Below, piece by piece: positions 8,741 through 17,322 of a DNA stretch of 32,099 bases; the first letter of the stretch is position 1; the number at the start of each line of letters is the position of its first letter. Under the pieces are notes generated by a model. The model was not told the origin of the DNA, made no database searches, and saw only the letters and a list, made by a program, of their open reading frames with translations. The stretch lies in the IMG/VR virus record IMGVR_UViG_3300046532_002069, positions 1 through 32,099 of that record, one strand, 5' to 3'. The DNA comes from a virus. The translations under genes were made by a program, and so were the position numbers.

Positions 8741-11647
8741 TTATAAGACCCTCACTTTAAGATTTTGTGCTGCAAGCGATTTTATCTGAACCGTTGTACT
8801 TGCTGGAAAACGTGCGCGGTAATCTGTGCCTGCCAAGGCTTGTTCGTAAATCGCGCTTGCGACATAATTGATCGTTACGCCGTCTGAAACAGGAGCCGTT
8901 CCAGCGCTCGCCATATAGGGAGCAATCATCAGATCAAGCGTTGCTCCAAGCGCTATGTGGTTGGCGTCCGTAACGGCGTCTAGCTGCGCTTTGTCCATGC
9001 GATTCTGGGTCGTAGCGAGCGCTTGTTGAAGCGCTGACAGTTCGTTGTTTGTCGTGGCATTGGCCCATGTTTCTGAAGCGTAGGTTGCATTCGTATTGAT
9101 CTGCCATGTGCCACTGTTATTTTTGGCGATAGAACGTGTGCCATTTGTGTTATGAATAACCTTCCAAGTGACGTGATTGTCCGTACTGATAGAGTACATA
9201 ACCGTGCCGCCACCAGCCGTTTGTGCGGCGACCATTGTGTTAATGTCTGTCCAGTTAGTTGTATCTATTTGACCGCTTGAGCTTCCGACCGTTGGAAAAT
9301 AAGCTCCAGTGGGATTTGTAGAGGAACCTACTGAATATTCATAGACGGCTTGCGGATTGTCTGCCAGAACATAGAGCTTTGTTCCGTCTGGATTAATCAT
9401 TGTAGACTTTGGATAACTACTACTGACAGAGTGCGTCAGGGTTGTGGACGTTGAGTCTGTGTCTAAATCCCACGCCGTCGAGAGGTTGAATTGTGTGACT
9501 TTATTGGAGCTTGCAGTCGTAGTGCTATAAAACGGAACAAATAGTTTTGTTCCGTCAGTGCTAAAACTAAAACCCCCTGGAATAGAGCCTACTGTTCCCA
9601 CTTCAATGCGCGGCGAGCCGTAAGCGTTTGTGCTGGCGGTTGTTACATCCCAAGCTGTCGAGAGCGAGTATTCGTATATCATATCAGACGTAAGAGTTAC
9701 GTTGTTGAAGTGTCCGATATACATTTTTGTGCCGTCAGATTTGAACCTCACGCAGTGATATAAAACGGAACCTATCGAAGAAGATAGGGTCAACGAACTA
9801 AACGAGCTAGTGCTTGTTATGTCCCACGCCGTTGCTAAGACAAACTGATAAAGAACATTATTTTGGCCACCAAGAATGTACATTTTTGTGCCGTCGGATT
9901 TGAACTCTATCCCCATCGGGTAATTGTCGTAAAAATTAGTAATGCCGCTGGTTGTACTTACCGAAACACTATCATAACTCGCAGTCGAAGTGTCATAAGC
10001 GGTAGATAGAGAGTATTGGAAAATTTTGTCATGGGATATGTCAACAAAGTACATTTTTGTGCCGTCAGAGTTGAAGGCAAAATCTGTTGCTCCTGAAAGT
10101 TGACTGCTGACAGATAAAGTGTCCGTAAGCGAGCCAGACCCCAAATTGTAACCAGTTAAAAGGCCACTTAACGAAACGCCAGAACCATCACTTACGAACT
10201 CAGTTCCGTACAGATACCAATCGCCTGACGCGATTGCATTTGTGTTCGTGAAGTTTGTAGAGGTTGTGTATGTACCGCTTGCAGCCGTTATGATGGCCAC
10301 GCCGCCGTTGCCCGTCACCCGCTTACCTATGTCAGCAGTCGCAAACGAACCAGTTGAAAGCGTGAACGTGCCACTCCCAACCGCGCTTGGCGTGAGCGTT
10401 GCTCCAGAAAATGCAGAGGTTGCAAGGTTTTGTTCAGTGTAGTTTGAACCAGTTGAGTTCACGTCCCAATTGCCTTTGGAGATTACAGTCGATGTTGAAA
10501 TTTCCTTGAAAACCGAAACTACAGGCACAGGCGAAACAGCCGCCGAAAGCGTTATGCTGGCTTCTTCATTTTGAGTGAAAGTTTTGGTTAATGTTCCTAC
10601 ATTATCAACTCCACCAGCCGCAGCAAACTCTAAACCATTGCCAGCCGAATTGACTTTAATCGCCTGTCCAGAAGTTCCTAGCGCGGGTGGCAGCACAACA
10701 TTGCCGGAGCCGTGGTTTACGATTTCCACAATATCACTGGCCAGCAAGGCCGTGCCAAAAACGACCGAACTACCGTTAGACGCAGTAATATCGTTGCGTT
10801 TCACGCCGTTTACATAGGCCGCAATTCTTCCAGAGCTATACGCTGGAAGGGCTGGGCTAGAGCTTGCGTTGAATGTCGTGTTTCCTGCACTGGCCGTATA
10901 TGCCGTGACAGAATAATCTGTGCCGCCAGCAATAGAGGCCGACAAAACGCCAGAGCCGTCTATTGACAGGTTGGAACCAATCTTGACGCCGCCAAGGGCG
11001 CTGGCGGTAGCCGCTGGTAATGTGTAGGTAGTACCGCCTTGGCTTACATTGCCGCCCATACCGTCGTGAGATGAACAGTAATAATAAAGCGTCGGCGCAT
11101 CTTGCTCTAGCTTGACCTGCATATAAGCGCCAGCCGTGCCGCGTGTGCCTACTTCCGTAATGCCTGTAGTATAAGCCGTCGCGCCTGTGGAATTAGTCAA
11201 AACAGCGGCGTCAGTGCTAAATTTTAATGGATGACTTCCTAAGGCGGAAGTGTCTAATCTATACGTGATAGACGGCAGTAAAGTCATAGTCTGGTTTTCG
11301 GTTCCATCTATAACAAAATTACTGTTTGCAATGGTAACGCTAATGGTCATCATCAGATCATCAGCGTTTGGCGACAGGAACACCGTAGATGTGCCAGACA
11401 GAGATAAGAGCGCACCAGTGCTGCTAGAGCGTAGAGTGCGCGTTAGTGTTCCTCCTGAGTGGGTGAACGTGCCAGTCCCAATTTCCCAAGCCGCGCCATT
11501 AGCCGATTCTATGACGTAACCAACAGTCTTGGCGTTAAGCGTAGCTGGAAATGCTTGAAAACCCGACACAGGCGTACCCGACAAGGTTATTGTCGAATTG
11601 CCTGTAGTCGAAGTGGTTGTTTTAACGCGGTCTGCAAAAACTGGCAT
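8741..11647 (-). CDS. Large multidomain tail fibre with cupredoxin-like domain and β-propeller repeats (968 aa)
   Basis: Domains seen in order. Residues 1-95: an N-terminal segment common in phage fibres (MPVFADRVKTTTSTTGNSTI), probably the virion anchor. About 100-202: a cupredoxin-like domain with candidate type-1 copper ligands H139, C191, H194 and M197 (C-x2-H-x2-M in YYYCSSHDGMGG). About 205-345: fibre-type β-repeats (AAYVNGVKRNDI, SDIVEIVNHGSG). About 505-780: five blades marked by SDGTKM-type motifs near 527, 584, 637, 697 and 753, with YSLSTAWD-like strands, suggesting a β-propeller. The C-terminus (about 830-968) is partly helical (ELSALQQALATTQNRMDKAQLD). It is the longest tail gene and first of three consecutive fibre genes. 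The start has AGGG upstream. Host binding is inferred. Confidence 0.75.
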   Translation of the reverse strand: MPVFADRVKTTTSTTGNSTITLSGTPVSGFQAFPATLNAKTVGYVIESANGAAWEIGTGTFTHSGGTLTRTLRSSSTGALLSLSGTSTVFLSPNADDLMMTISVTIANSNFVIDGTENQTMTLLPSITYRLDTSALGSHPLKFSTDAAVLTNSTGATAYTTGITEVGTRGTAGAYMQVKLEQDAPTLYYYCSSHDGMGGNVSQGGTTYTLPAATASALGGVKIGSNLSIDGSGVLSASIAGGTDYSVTAYTASAGNTTFNASSSPALPAYSSGRIAAYVNGVKRNDITASNGSSVVFGTALLASDIVEIVNHGSGNVVLPPALGTSGQAIKVNSAGNGLEFAAAGGVDNVGTLTKTFTQNEEASITLSAAVSPVPVVSVFKEISTSTVISKGNWDVNSTGSNYTEQNLATSAFSGATLTPSAVGSGTFTLSTGSFATADIGKRVTGNGGVAIITAASGTYTTSTNFTNTNAIASGDWYLYGTEFVSDGSGVSLSGLLTGYNLGSGSLTDTLSVSSQLSGATDFAFNSDGTKMYFVDISHDKIFQYSLSTAYDTSTASYDSVSVSTTSGITNFYDNYPMGIEFKSDGTKMYILGGQNNVLYQFVLATAWDITSTSSFSSLTLSSSIGSVLYHCVRFKSDGTKMYIGHFNNVTLTSDMIYEYSLSTAWDVTTASTNAYGSPRIEVGTVGSIPGGFSFSTDGTKLFVPFYSTTTASSNKVTQFNLSTAWDLDTDSTSTTLTHSVSSSYPKSTMINPDGTKLYVLADNPQAVYEYSVGSSTNPTGAYFPTVGSSSGQIDTTNWTDINTMVAAQTAGGGTVMYSISTDNHVTWKVIHNTNGTRSIAKNNSGTWQINTNATYASETWANATTNNELSALQQALATTQNRMDKAQLDAVTDANHIALGATLDLMIAPYMASAGTAPVSDGVTINYVASAIYEQALAGTDYRARFPASTTVQIKSLAAQNLKVRVL

Positions 11648-11660
11648 TAGCTTACCCTAA

Positions 11661-12074
11661 TTAGGCGATGGTTAAGTCAACAGCGCCAGAGATGAACTGA
11701 AGCGTGTCACCATCTGCGACTGTCTTTTGCGTGGAGATAGTCCCGTGCCAAAGCATATTTCCAGTAGTTACCGCATCGAACACGCCTATGTGTGTAACCG
11801 TCCCGAAAGAACCGCCTGACGCAGTAAAGCTTACAGCGGTTCCATTAGCGGCGGTTGTACCGTCGTTGCTGGTTGTGCCGCCTGTGCCTGTCGCCGTTGC
11901 AAAGTGGGTTTGCTTTCGCGCATAGCCGTTTCCCGAACATTCTGTGCCACCGCCTGCGTCATTCGGGGCCGCTGTGAACAGCGCCAAGTAATGATTGCTA
12001 GGCCGCGTGACAGAGCCGCCTGTCATTAAGTAGTTTAGTAGTAAATTTTCTGAGTGATCGCTTAGTGCTGCCAT
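11661..12074 (-). CDS. Small tail-fibre-associated / Gp80-like phage protein (137 aa)
   Basis: The sequence SNHYLALFTAAPNDAGGGTE near residues 26-46, followed by NGYARKQTHFATATG and THIGVFDAVTTGNMLWHG, matches a widespread family of short phage proteins encoded between adaptor or capsid genes and tail fibres (Gp80-like). It is β-rich, Thr- and Gly-rich, with no membrane segment. An N-terminal helix (SDHSENLLLNYLM) precedes the β-domain. The start has AAGGA about ten bases upstream, in the 15-base gap after the adaptor gene. It is probably a small virion component near the tail or capsid surface. Exact function is unknown to me. Confidence 0.7.
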   Translation of the reverse strand: MAALSDHSENLLLNYLMTGGSVTRPSNHYLALFTAAPNDAGGGTECSGNGYARKQTHFATATGTGGTTSNDGTTAANGTAVSFTASGGSFGTVTHIGVFDAVTTGNMLWHGTISTQKTVADGDTLQFISGAVDLTIA

Positions 12075-12089
12075 TGGTTTGATCCTTTC

Positions 12090-12719
12090 TTAAACCGCAT
12101 ATTCGGAGCGCATAACAAGGGAGCCGCCAAACTTAGCATCGTCGGTATCCCGTTTAATCTCGCTGATTGTGCGAGTAAAAACCTGATCGAATTGTGCTGC
12201 TCGCACGTCATCCATCAGGTAGACGTAAGCCGCCGCAAGCGAGCCGTATAAGTAGGCATCACCGTGGCGACTAAGTATTGTGTTTGACGCAACGCTAGAG
12301 GACAGAGCGTTAATATCGTCGCTGTAAATCATCTCAACTTCCATGATACTGTCAGGTATGGGCCGTAAGCCCACAGACGTGCCAATCACCGTGTAATAAC
12401 GGGGCGTACCAGAGGACGTACTTGAAATAATGTTGTAATAATCAAAGGGCGTGGTGTAATCCAAAACCTTAGTGGGATTGCTGTTGATCTTAATAGTTTG
12501 GATTTTACGCAAATCTGTGGGCAACTCTACAAACTCAGCACCAGCCGTCGTTGACGCTATGACGCGCTTTATCTGCGAGCGAGTGTCTAGTTCACGACCC
12601 ATGCGCTTTTCTGTCATGTCTATAAACGTAGGAATTTTAGCTAAAAAATCAGCGTCGTTTGAACGCCCTACGAAGTCAGCAACAGTAGCTTGAAGCTCTG
12701 TATAAGTTGATAAACCCAT
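12090..12719 (-). CDS. Head-tail adaptor protein (209 aa)
   Basis: Pattern of podovirus adaptor proteins (T7 gp11 or SU10 type), which form the ring between portal and nozzle. The N-terminal helices (TYTELQATVADFVGRSND, FIDMTEKRMGRELDTR) are typical: early Thr-Glu-Leu, then a helix ending in ERK/EKRM and a basic turn. A β-hairpin region (PTDLRKIQTIKINS, PRYYTVIGTSVGLRPIPD) follows, then EVEMIYSDDINALS and C-terminal helices (DAYLYGSLAAAYVYLMDDVRAAQFDQVF, ISEIKRDTDDAKFGGSL). Its ATG overlaps the preceding stop by one base (TAATG). Gene order capsid, small protein, adaptor, fibres supports the call. Confidence 0.8.
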   Translation of the reverse strand: MGLSTYTELQATVADFVGRSNDADFLAKIPTFIDMTEKRMGRELDTRSQIKRVIASTTAGAEFVELPTDLRKIQTIKINSNPTKVLDYTTPFDYYNIISSTSSGTPRYYTVIGTSVGLRPIPDSIMEVEMIYSDDINALSSSVASNTILSRHGDAYLYGSLAAAYVYLMDDVRAAQFDQVFTRTISEIKRDTDDAKFGGSLVMRSEYAV

Positions 12720-13036
12720 TATATTAACTTGCCGCCAGTGGCTTTAAAGGCTTTGTTTTGTTCCAGCCATTTCATCCAAGCTTTCGGGTTATCTTTGGGT
12801 TGCCCAAATTTCTCCAAAAGGTCGTAGTAAACAACCGACGAAAACTCGCCTATTTTCTGTCTGTGCTTTTGAGTGTTGCCAATCATGGAGCCATAGCGCC
12901 ATTCATTTGCTTGCTCTTTTGCTGCGTCCAAAACGGGTTTTGTATCCACTTCAGTCGTGACGTGATCGCCCTCATTGCTGGAATGGTAGTAAGTCTTTTT
13001 GCCCGTAATCGGGTCAGAGCTAAGAAGCTTTTTCAT
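12719..13036 (-). CDS. Conserved small phage protein after the capsid gene (105 aa)
   Basis: Members of a loosely conserved phage family with the same layout occur near capsid genes: a β-hairpin N-terminus (DPITGKKTYYHSSNEGDHVTTEVDTKPVLDAAKEQANE) and a helical C-terminus with PxVVxxxLLEKFG-like and WMKWLEQNKAFKATGGKL segments. The function of the family is not known to me. The start chosen is ATG at 13034-13036 with GGAG seven bases upstream; a TTG five codons earlier would place the start on top of the terminator U-tract and is unlikely. It follows the capsid gene across an intergenic terminator, so it is likely expressed at a lower level than capsid. It is translationally coupled to the adaptor through a TAATG overlap. 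Confidence 0.65.
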   Translation of the reverse strand: MKKLLSSDPITGKKTYYHSSNEGDHVTTEVDTKPVLDAAKEQANEWRYGSMIGNTQKHRQKIGEFSSVVYYDLLEKFGQPKDNPKAWMKWLEQNKAFKATGGKLI

Positions 13037-13049
13037 TGTAATTCTCCAC

Positions 13050-13076
13050 AAAAAAGGGCCGCTAAAAAGCAGCCCT
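13050..13076 (-). terminator. Rho-independent terminator after the capsid gene
   Basis: On the minus strand an 8-bp stem AGGGCTGC / GCGGCCCT (one G-T pair) with loop TTTTTA is followed directly by six T residues. It lies between the capsid stop and the next start. Read-through must be partial, since tail genes continue in the same direction with no clear promoter after it. This would give capsid mRNA in excess over tail mRNA. Confidence 0.8.
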
Positions 13077-13088
13077 CTAAGGTAGTTT

Positions 13089-13115
13089 TGTAGGTTCTGT
13101 AGGTTCTGTAGGTTT
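13089..13115. repeat. Three tandem 9-bp repeats (TGTAGGTTC)
   Basis: Two exact copies and one copy with a final T (TGTAGGTTC, TGTAGGTTC, TGTAGGTTT) lie in the 3' untranslated region, ending at the capsid stop codon and just upstream of the terminator as read on the minus strand. They may be replication slippage or a protein-binding spacer. No function is evident. Confidence 0.75.
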
Positions 13116-14059
13116 TAAGAACCGTTGAGGCCAAGCAACGCAGCGTGGGCCTTTGGAGCTTTCACGATCAATGTCCACTCGGACACGATTGCAAATTTGG
13201 TGGCGTCACCAGTAGAAGCAACGTCTGAAACGCTGAACATACGGCCTGGAAGTGAACCAATGCAAACATAATCAGTATCTATCAGATACATTTCTGAGTT
13301 TGGACACTGACGGTCAACCGTCACACTTAGCTCACCGAAATCAGAAAGATAAAGTGAAACAGACCCAATGATTGACGCCTCTTTTGGCGCTGTCATTGTG
13401 ATTTGGTTTGTCGCCACAGAACCAGCGGACAAGCCTGAGAAGTTTTGCTTGTTGGCTGGTGACATAAGCAGCATGTTTGGTGTGCCGCCGTCTGTGTATG
13501 CAGCAAGCATTGCCGCATCAATTTTAGCCAAAGTCAAAGCCGCTGCCGTGCCAGTTACGTCAGCCGCATCAGAACCGTCACCGCTTGAAGCAGCCATATC
13601 GCTTGGCTTGTCTACATTAGTGATCCAAGAAAGCAATTTAGCTGCTTTGCGCGGGTCAGATGCAGACCGTGCTTCGTTTTTAAACAAAGACTTTTCAATG
13701 TCGCGGCGTTGCTCAATTCCCTTTAAAACCTTGACCATTGCTGTTTCTTTGTCACGACCGGCTTTATCCACAACATCTAGTGTATTGGATACGCTTGCGG
13801 CCTGTACGCTGATCTGGTGGTAATTACCCAAACGAACTGTAGCTTGCGGATTAACGTAGCTATAATCTGCGCCTTCTGCCGCATAGTTGGTATCCACGCT
13901 TGCAGCCAATTCTTGGACCTGCCATTCGTGGAAAATCCCCTTGGTTGTCTCCTTTTGGGAATTAGAAACTAGGGGCGTTTCGTCGGGATCAATTCGATAA
14001 ATTACGTCTGCAAGTGATTCACGTTCACCAACAGCGTTTGTTGAAAGATAAGTAGCCAT
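13115..14059 (-). CDS. Major capsid protein, SU10/DUF5309-like (314 aa)
   Basis: Closely follows the DUF5309 (SU10 major capsid) pattern: an N-terminal TNAVGERESLADVIYRIDPDETPLVS segment, then HEWQVQELA, then NYHQISVQAASVSNTLDVVDKAG near residue 80, a spine-helix region (ETAMVKVLKGIEQRRDIEKSLF), LLMSPANKQNFSG near residue 200, and a C-terminal β-domain ending in EWTLIVKAPKAHAALLGL. HK97-like fold is expected. The start has a perfect AGGAGG seven bases upstream, the strongest ribosome site in the structural operon, in keeping with high expression. The scaffold gene precedes it by 18 bases and a terminator follows it. Confidence 0.9.
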   Translation of the reverse strand: MATYLSTNAVGERESLADVIYRIDPDETPLVSNSQKETTKGIFHEWQVQELAASVDTNYAAEGADYSYVNPQATVRLGNYHQISVQAASVSNTLDVVDKAGRDKETAMVKVLKGIEQRRDIEKSLFKNEARSASDPRKAAKLLSWITNVDKPSDMAASSGDGSDAADVTGTAAALTLAKIDAAMLAAYTDGGTPNMLLMSPANKQNFSGLSAGSVATNQITMTAPKEASIIGSVSLYLSDFGELSVTVDRQCPNSEMYLIDTDYVCIGSLPGRMFSVSDVASTGDATKFAIVSEWTLIVKAPKAHAALLGLNGS

Positions 14060-14077
14060 TTTTGGCCCTCCTAAAGA

Positions 14078-15049
14078 TTAACGAGATAAGAGGTAATCAA
14101 CGGCGTCGTTACGACTGCCTGACTTCCTCAGTTTGTCAAAAGCCTTGCGCTTTTTCTCTGTTGCAGAGCTAGTTGCAGCTTTTGGCTGACCACTCTTGAC
14201 CATCCTTGGAGCTTTCACGATTTTCTTCTTTGCAATGGGCCTTTGGCCCTGCAAGTCTTCAAACTTCATAGCTTTCCTTGCCATGTCCACCAAGCGACTG
14301 TCCAAGGACATGCTCTTGATGGCTGTGTCAGGCAGATTTTTAGATTGTACATATTGCATAATCTCGCGGCCCTCGCGCTCTTGCACGGCTGGGTCACGCC
14401 ACTCTGGGATTAAATCTTTTAGCTTTTCAGCTTCGATAATTCGTGTTTCGTTTTCCACTTTAAGTTGCTCAACCCTAACAGCCTCAAGGTTTTTAAGCCT
14501 TGCGTTTTCTCGCCGTTCAAGTCTTGCAGCTTCGATAGGGTCAACATCGTCAAGCTCACTGATTTGCGCTTCAATGTTCTGAGGCGCTTGGCTTTCAAGA
14601 AAATCAGTTATTTTCTGCAATTTATCCGTGTATTCAACACGGGTTCCGTCAAAAGACGCTTTATCACGGTCTAACGCTTTACGCGCTTCAGACGCTTCTT
14701 GTAGTCTTTTGTCGCCTGTCTTGCCTTTCTGGTACTCGGAAATCAGTTCATCAACTGTTGCCTCGCGTGTTTCTCCATCAAGCTTGACGTTATAAACGTC
14801 TACTGTTTCCTCGACTTCTGTCTCAGTTTCAGCGTCAGTTTCTTCCTCAACTTCTTCATATTCAGTCTCAGCTTGGTCCTCTTGGACGGCCTCAACTTCC
14901 TCTGCTTCAGTTTCGGTGGCCTCTACTTCAGTGTAGGCACTTGGCTCTTGAACTTCATCGCTTGCCTCTGCAGGGGCGTCATTCATATTCAATAGCATAT
15001 TTACAGCATCATGCTGTGAAAGGCTGGGTTCCTGAGGAATACCAGACAT
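14078..15049 (-). CDS. Capsid scaffolding protein (323 aa)
   Basis: Classical scaffold layout. Residues ~25-85 are extremely acidic, with long Glu/Thr runs (TETEAEEVEAVQED, EYEEVEEETDAETETEVEET). The middle (about 110-215) is a charged helical coiled coil (EASEARKALDRDKASF, LERRENARLKNLEAVRVEQLK). The C-terminus (about 265-323) is strongly basic (KKKIVKAPRMVKSG, TEKKRKAFDKLRKSG), the usual capsid-binding end. It is directly upstream of the capsid gene and downstream of portal. GGAG lies seven bases before the ATG. No protease domain is seen. It probably directs procapsid assembly and then leaves the shell. Confidence 0.85.
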   Translation of the reverse strand: MSGIPQEPSLSQHDAVNMLLNMNDAPAEASDEVQEPSAYTEVEATETEAEEVEAVQEDQAETEYEEVEEETDAETETEVEETVDVYNVKLDGETREATVDELISEYQKGKTGDKRLQEASEARKALDRDKASFDGTRVEYTDKLQKITDFLESQAPQNIEAQISELDDVDPIEAARLERRENARLKNLEAVRVEQLKVENETRIIEAEKLKDLIPEWRDPAVQEREGREIMQYVQSKNLPDTAIKSMSLDSRLVDMARKAMKFEDLQGQRPIAKKKIVKAPRMVKSGQPKAATSSATEKKRKAFDKLRKSGSRNDAVDYLLSR

Positions 15050-15073
15050 ATAGAATCTCCAAAAATTATGGTG

Positions 15074-15331
15074 CTATCTGTGCAAGCCGCTCATCTGTTC
15101 ACTGGCCATTTTTCCAGTTTGAACAGAGCTTTCAAAATGCGCTCGGAACTCATCCAACGCCTTTATCAAGTAATACGCTTGCTCCCGTTTGTCGGTTTCT
15201 GACGCTGAGCTTTGCTCAAACGCTGCAAAATACGACTTGCGGATTTCGTCAAAAGCCTCTTGAACCATTGGCTCACGTAAAATCATGGCGGCTCGCTCGC
15301 CGCGCATCCTTTCAGCTTCTAAATCTGTCAT
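15074..15331 (-). CDS. Small helical protein between portal and scaffold (85 aa)
   Basis: All-helical, charged protein (EAERMRGERAAMILREPMVQEAFDEIRKSYFAAFEQ, then DKREQAYYLIKALDEFRAHFES). Similar small helical proteins of about 80-90 residues lie beside portal or terminase genes in many tailed phages; I know no proven function. The ATG overlaps the portal stop in an ATGA junction, so it is likely co-translated with portal. There is no cysteine, membrane segment or DNA-binding motif. A head-assembly or packaging accessory role is a guess from position. Confidence 0.65.
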   Translation of the reverse strand: MTDLEAERMRGERAAMILREPMVQEAFDEIRKSYFAAFEQSSASETDKREQAYYLIKALDEFRAHFESSVQTGKMASEQMSGLHR

Positions 15332-17322
15332 GCTCTAGGCAAATTATCCGAAACGCTGCCGCCAAACGCCATCTTTTGTTGACGTAGCTGCAACTCAGAC
15401 TCTAGCTCAAACTTGCGTAGCTCAAGCTCTGCCATCATTTTCTCACGATCAAGCGCCAGTTGCGCCTGCATTTGTTCTTTCTTCATAGCAAGCTCGGCTT
15501 GGAACTTAGCCATTTCAGTATTATCGCCTGTGTCCTGACTTTGTTCTTCCATAGACTTCGCAAGCTCTTGGTCGATCTTCTCGCCAGAAGAAAAGAATTG
15601 CTCAGTATCCTTAAAGCCAGCCATTTCGGTTATCTTTTTAAGCGTATTCATGTACTGAGAGGGCTTAACGATAGGGTTAATCAACCCTAGCTGATCCATT
15701 ATTTGCTCTTGCTTGCCCATAACTTGCATAAGCATGTTGAGCTTTTCATCTTCACGGCCAGAGCCAAGTCCAACCTCTACAGACAAATCAAAGCCATTGT
15801 GCCAAGCTCTAGGGTCAATGCTGACAAACTCATTGCGAATGCGCACGACGCGCTCACTATCTTGGTGTTTCTGCAATAAATGCAGCACGGCGTCTGCTAA
15901 CTGGCGACAACCCGTTTCAGCAAACACTCTAGCTATCATTTCTACTTTAAGTTGAGCACCTTGGACAGTCGCATTAACAGCGCTCGCCGTTGTGCTTTGT
16001 AACGCGCTCGGATCAAGGCCCAGCGAAGCTTTAGAAAAACCCGTGCGCTGATCACGAACCTGATCCAAATACTCCAACATTGAAAACGCAGCAGACCCAA
16101 TTTGTGGGACCGCCAGAGGTTGCACCATTCCAGGCGAACGCATGCGTACAATTCCACCAGGACGCGACGATAATAAGTCATCTAAATTAACCTGTCCTTC
16201 AACCGCCGAAACACGCGCATTGTTGGTTAAATACAAATTGTCTAACAACTGGCGTAACACAGTTGACTTAATCAACTGCAAATCCTTAACCATATCAGCC
16301 ACAGAACGCCCAACCATGCGGTGGGGCATGAGAACGGGCGACAGAATGGCAAAAGGCACACGGTCAAATGGCTCATTCTCAAGCACTTCAGACCCGTCAC
16401 CCAAGCAAAGCACACGGCGTAACTCTGGGATATTGTCGCCGTCAAAGTCTGCGCGAATATACGCCTCAGTCACCAGCACTTCACGCATGGATGCGTCCAT
16501 AGAGTCGGACATGTCGCCAGATTCAATATCACTGAAGCGAGACTGACGCTCAGCCTCATCGTCTAACCCGCTATCGCCAGCGTGGCGCTCTATAACGTCA
16601 ATGTCGTAACCAAGCTCTACTAAATCGCCAACACGCATCTGTGTACGGTGGGCTATAAATGAGCAATCTTCCATAGATGTAGCGCGGCGGCTGAATATAA
16701 GCTCCTCTGGGGGTATGTTGTCGATTTTAACAGAGCCAGACATAACCTTGCGCGTAATCTCAACATCATAACGCACATCAACGGGCATATCAGGGTCGGC
16801 CTGCATGCTTTCAGTCATATCCTGAGACACCAACTCAATCGCAGGGTCTTGCAGTAATAGCGTTAGCTCATCCTCAGTTAAGCCCTCGTATTGCTCACTC
16901 TCAACGCGCTCACTCTCTTGCCAATAAGCCTTAACTGCGCCCTGAGCGAACAGCAAAGCATCCTTAAACCAGTTGTGAATGACGCGAAAACCCTGATTGC
17001 TTTTGTATATCTCAAAATTAACCAAGTCAGTCGCTTGCTGGGCAGCGCCAACGTCCTCTGGGCCTCGCGGCTCAAAGCGGCAAAACTCATCAGATGATGC
17101 AAACATTTTCATTAAGGACGGCATGATATACTCAATGGTATCGCTGACCTCAGTTGCGACAACCTGTGAACGATCATTGACCTCATTGCCTAGAGGCTCT
17201 CCAAGATAATACCGCATAGTCTCCTGACGATTGCCAGAAAACTCGCTTTCGTGGTAATTCACCGCGCCTTGTATCTCATTTTGTAAAATACTGCGAAAGC
17301 GCAGATCATCCATTTTAGCCAT
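15328..17322 (-). CDS. Portal protein (664 aa)
   Basis: Large podovirus portal. The N-terminus (DLRFRSILQNEIQGAVNYHE, ETMRYYLGEPLGNEVNDRSQVVATEVSDTIEYIMPSLMKMF) matches the conserved portal start in SU10-like and related phages. WFKDALLFAQGAVKAYW, IPPEELIFSRRATSMEDCSFIAHR, and ILSPVLMPHRMVGRSVADMV followed by LQLIKSTVLRQLLDNLYL are typical wing and stem-helix segments. The C-terminus is a long Gln/Met/Lys/Glu-rich helix (about 600-650: AKFQAELAMKKEQMQAQLALDREKMMAEL), the barrel-type helix seen in some portals. The ATG shares one base with the upstream stop (TGATG) and has a weak ribosome site, so coupling probably matters. It follows terL as expected. Confidence 0.88.
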   Translation of the reverse strand: MAKMDDLRFRSILQNEIQGAVNYHESEFSGNRQETMRYYLGEPLGNEVNDRSQVVATEVSDTIEYIMPSLMKMFASSDEFCRFEPRGPEDVGAAQQATDLVNFEIYKSNQGFRVIHNWFKDALLFAQGAVKAYWQESERVESEQYEGLTEDELTLLLQDPAIELVSQDMTESMQADPDMPVDVRYDVEITRKVMSGSVKIDNIPPEELIFSRRATSMEDCSFIAHRTQMRVGDLVELGYDIDVIERHAGDSGLDDEAERQSRFSDIESGDMSDSMDASMREVLVTEAYIRADFDGDNIPELRRVLCLGDGSEVLENEPFDRVPFAILSPVLMPHRMVGRSVADMVKDLQLIKSTVLRQLLDNLYLTNNARVSAVEGQVNLDDLLSSRPGGIVRMRSPGMVQPLAVPQIGSAAFSMLEYLDQVRDQRTGFSKASLGLDPSALQSTTASAVNATVQGAQLKVEMIARVFAETGCRQLADAVLHLLQKHQDSERVVRIRNEFVSIDPRAWHNGFDLSVEVGLGSGREDEKLNMLMQVMGKQEQIMDQLGLINPIVKPSQYMNTLKKITEMAGFKDTEQFFSSGEKIDQELAKSMEEQSQDTGDNTEMAKFQAELAMKKEQMQAQLALDREKMMAELELRKFELESELQLRQQKMAFGGSVSDNLPRA

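Noticed and set aside
12719-13051. TTG start for the 105-aa protein
   Set aside because: It would begin on the terminator U-tract; the ATG at 13036 has GGAG seven bases upstream.
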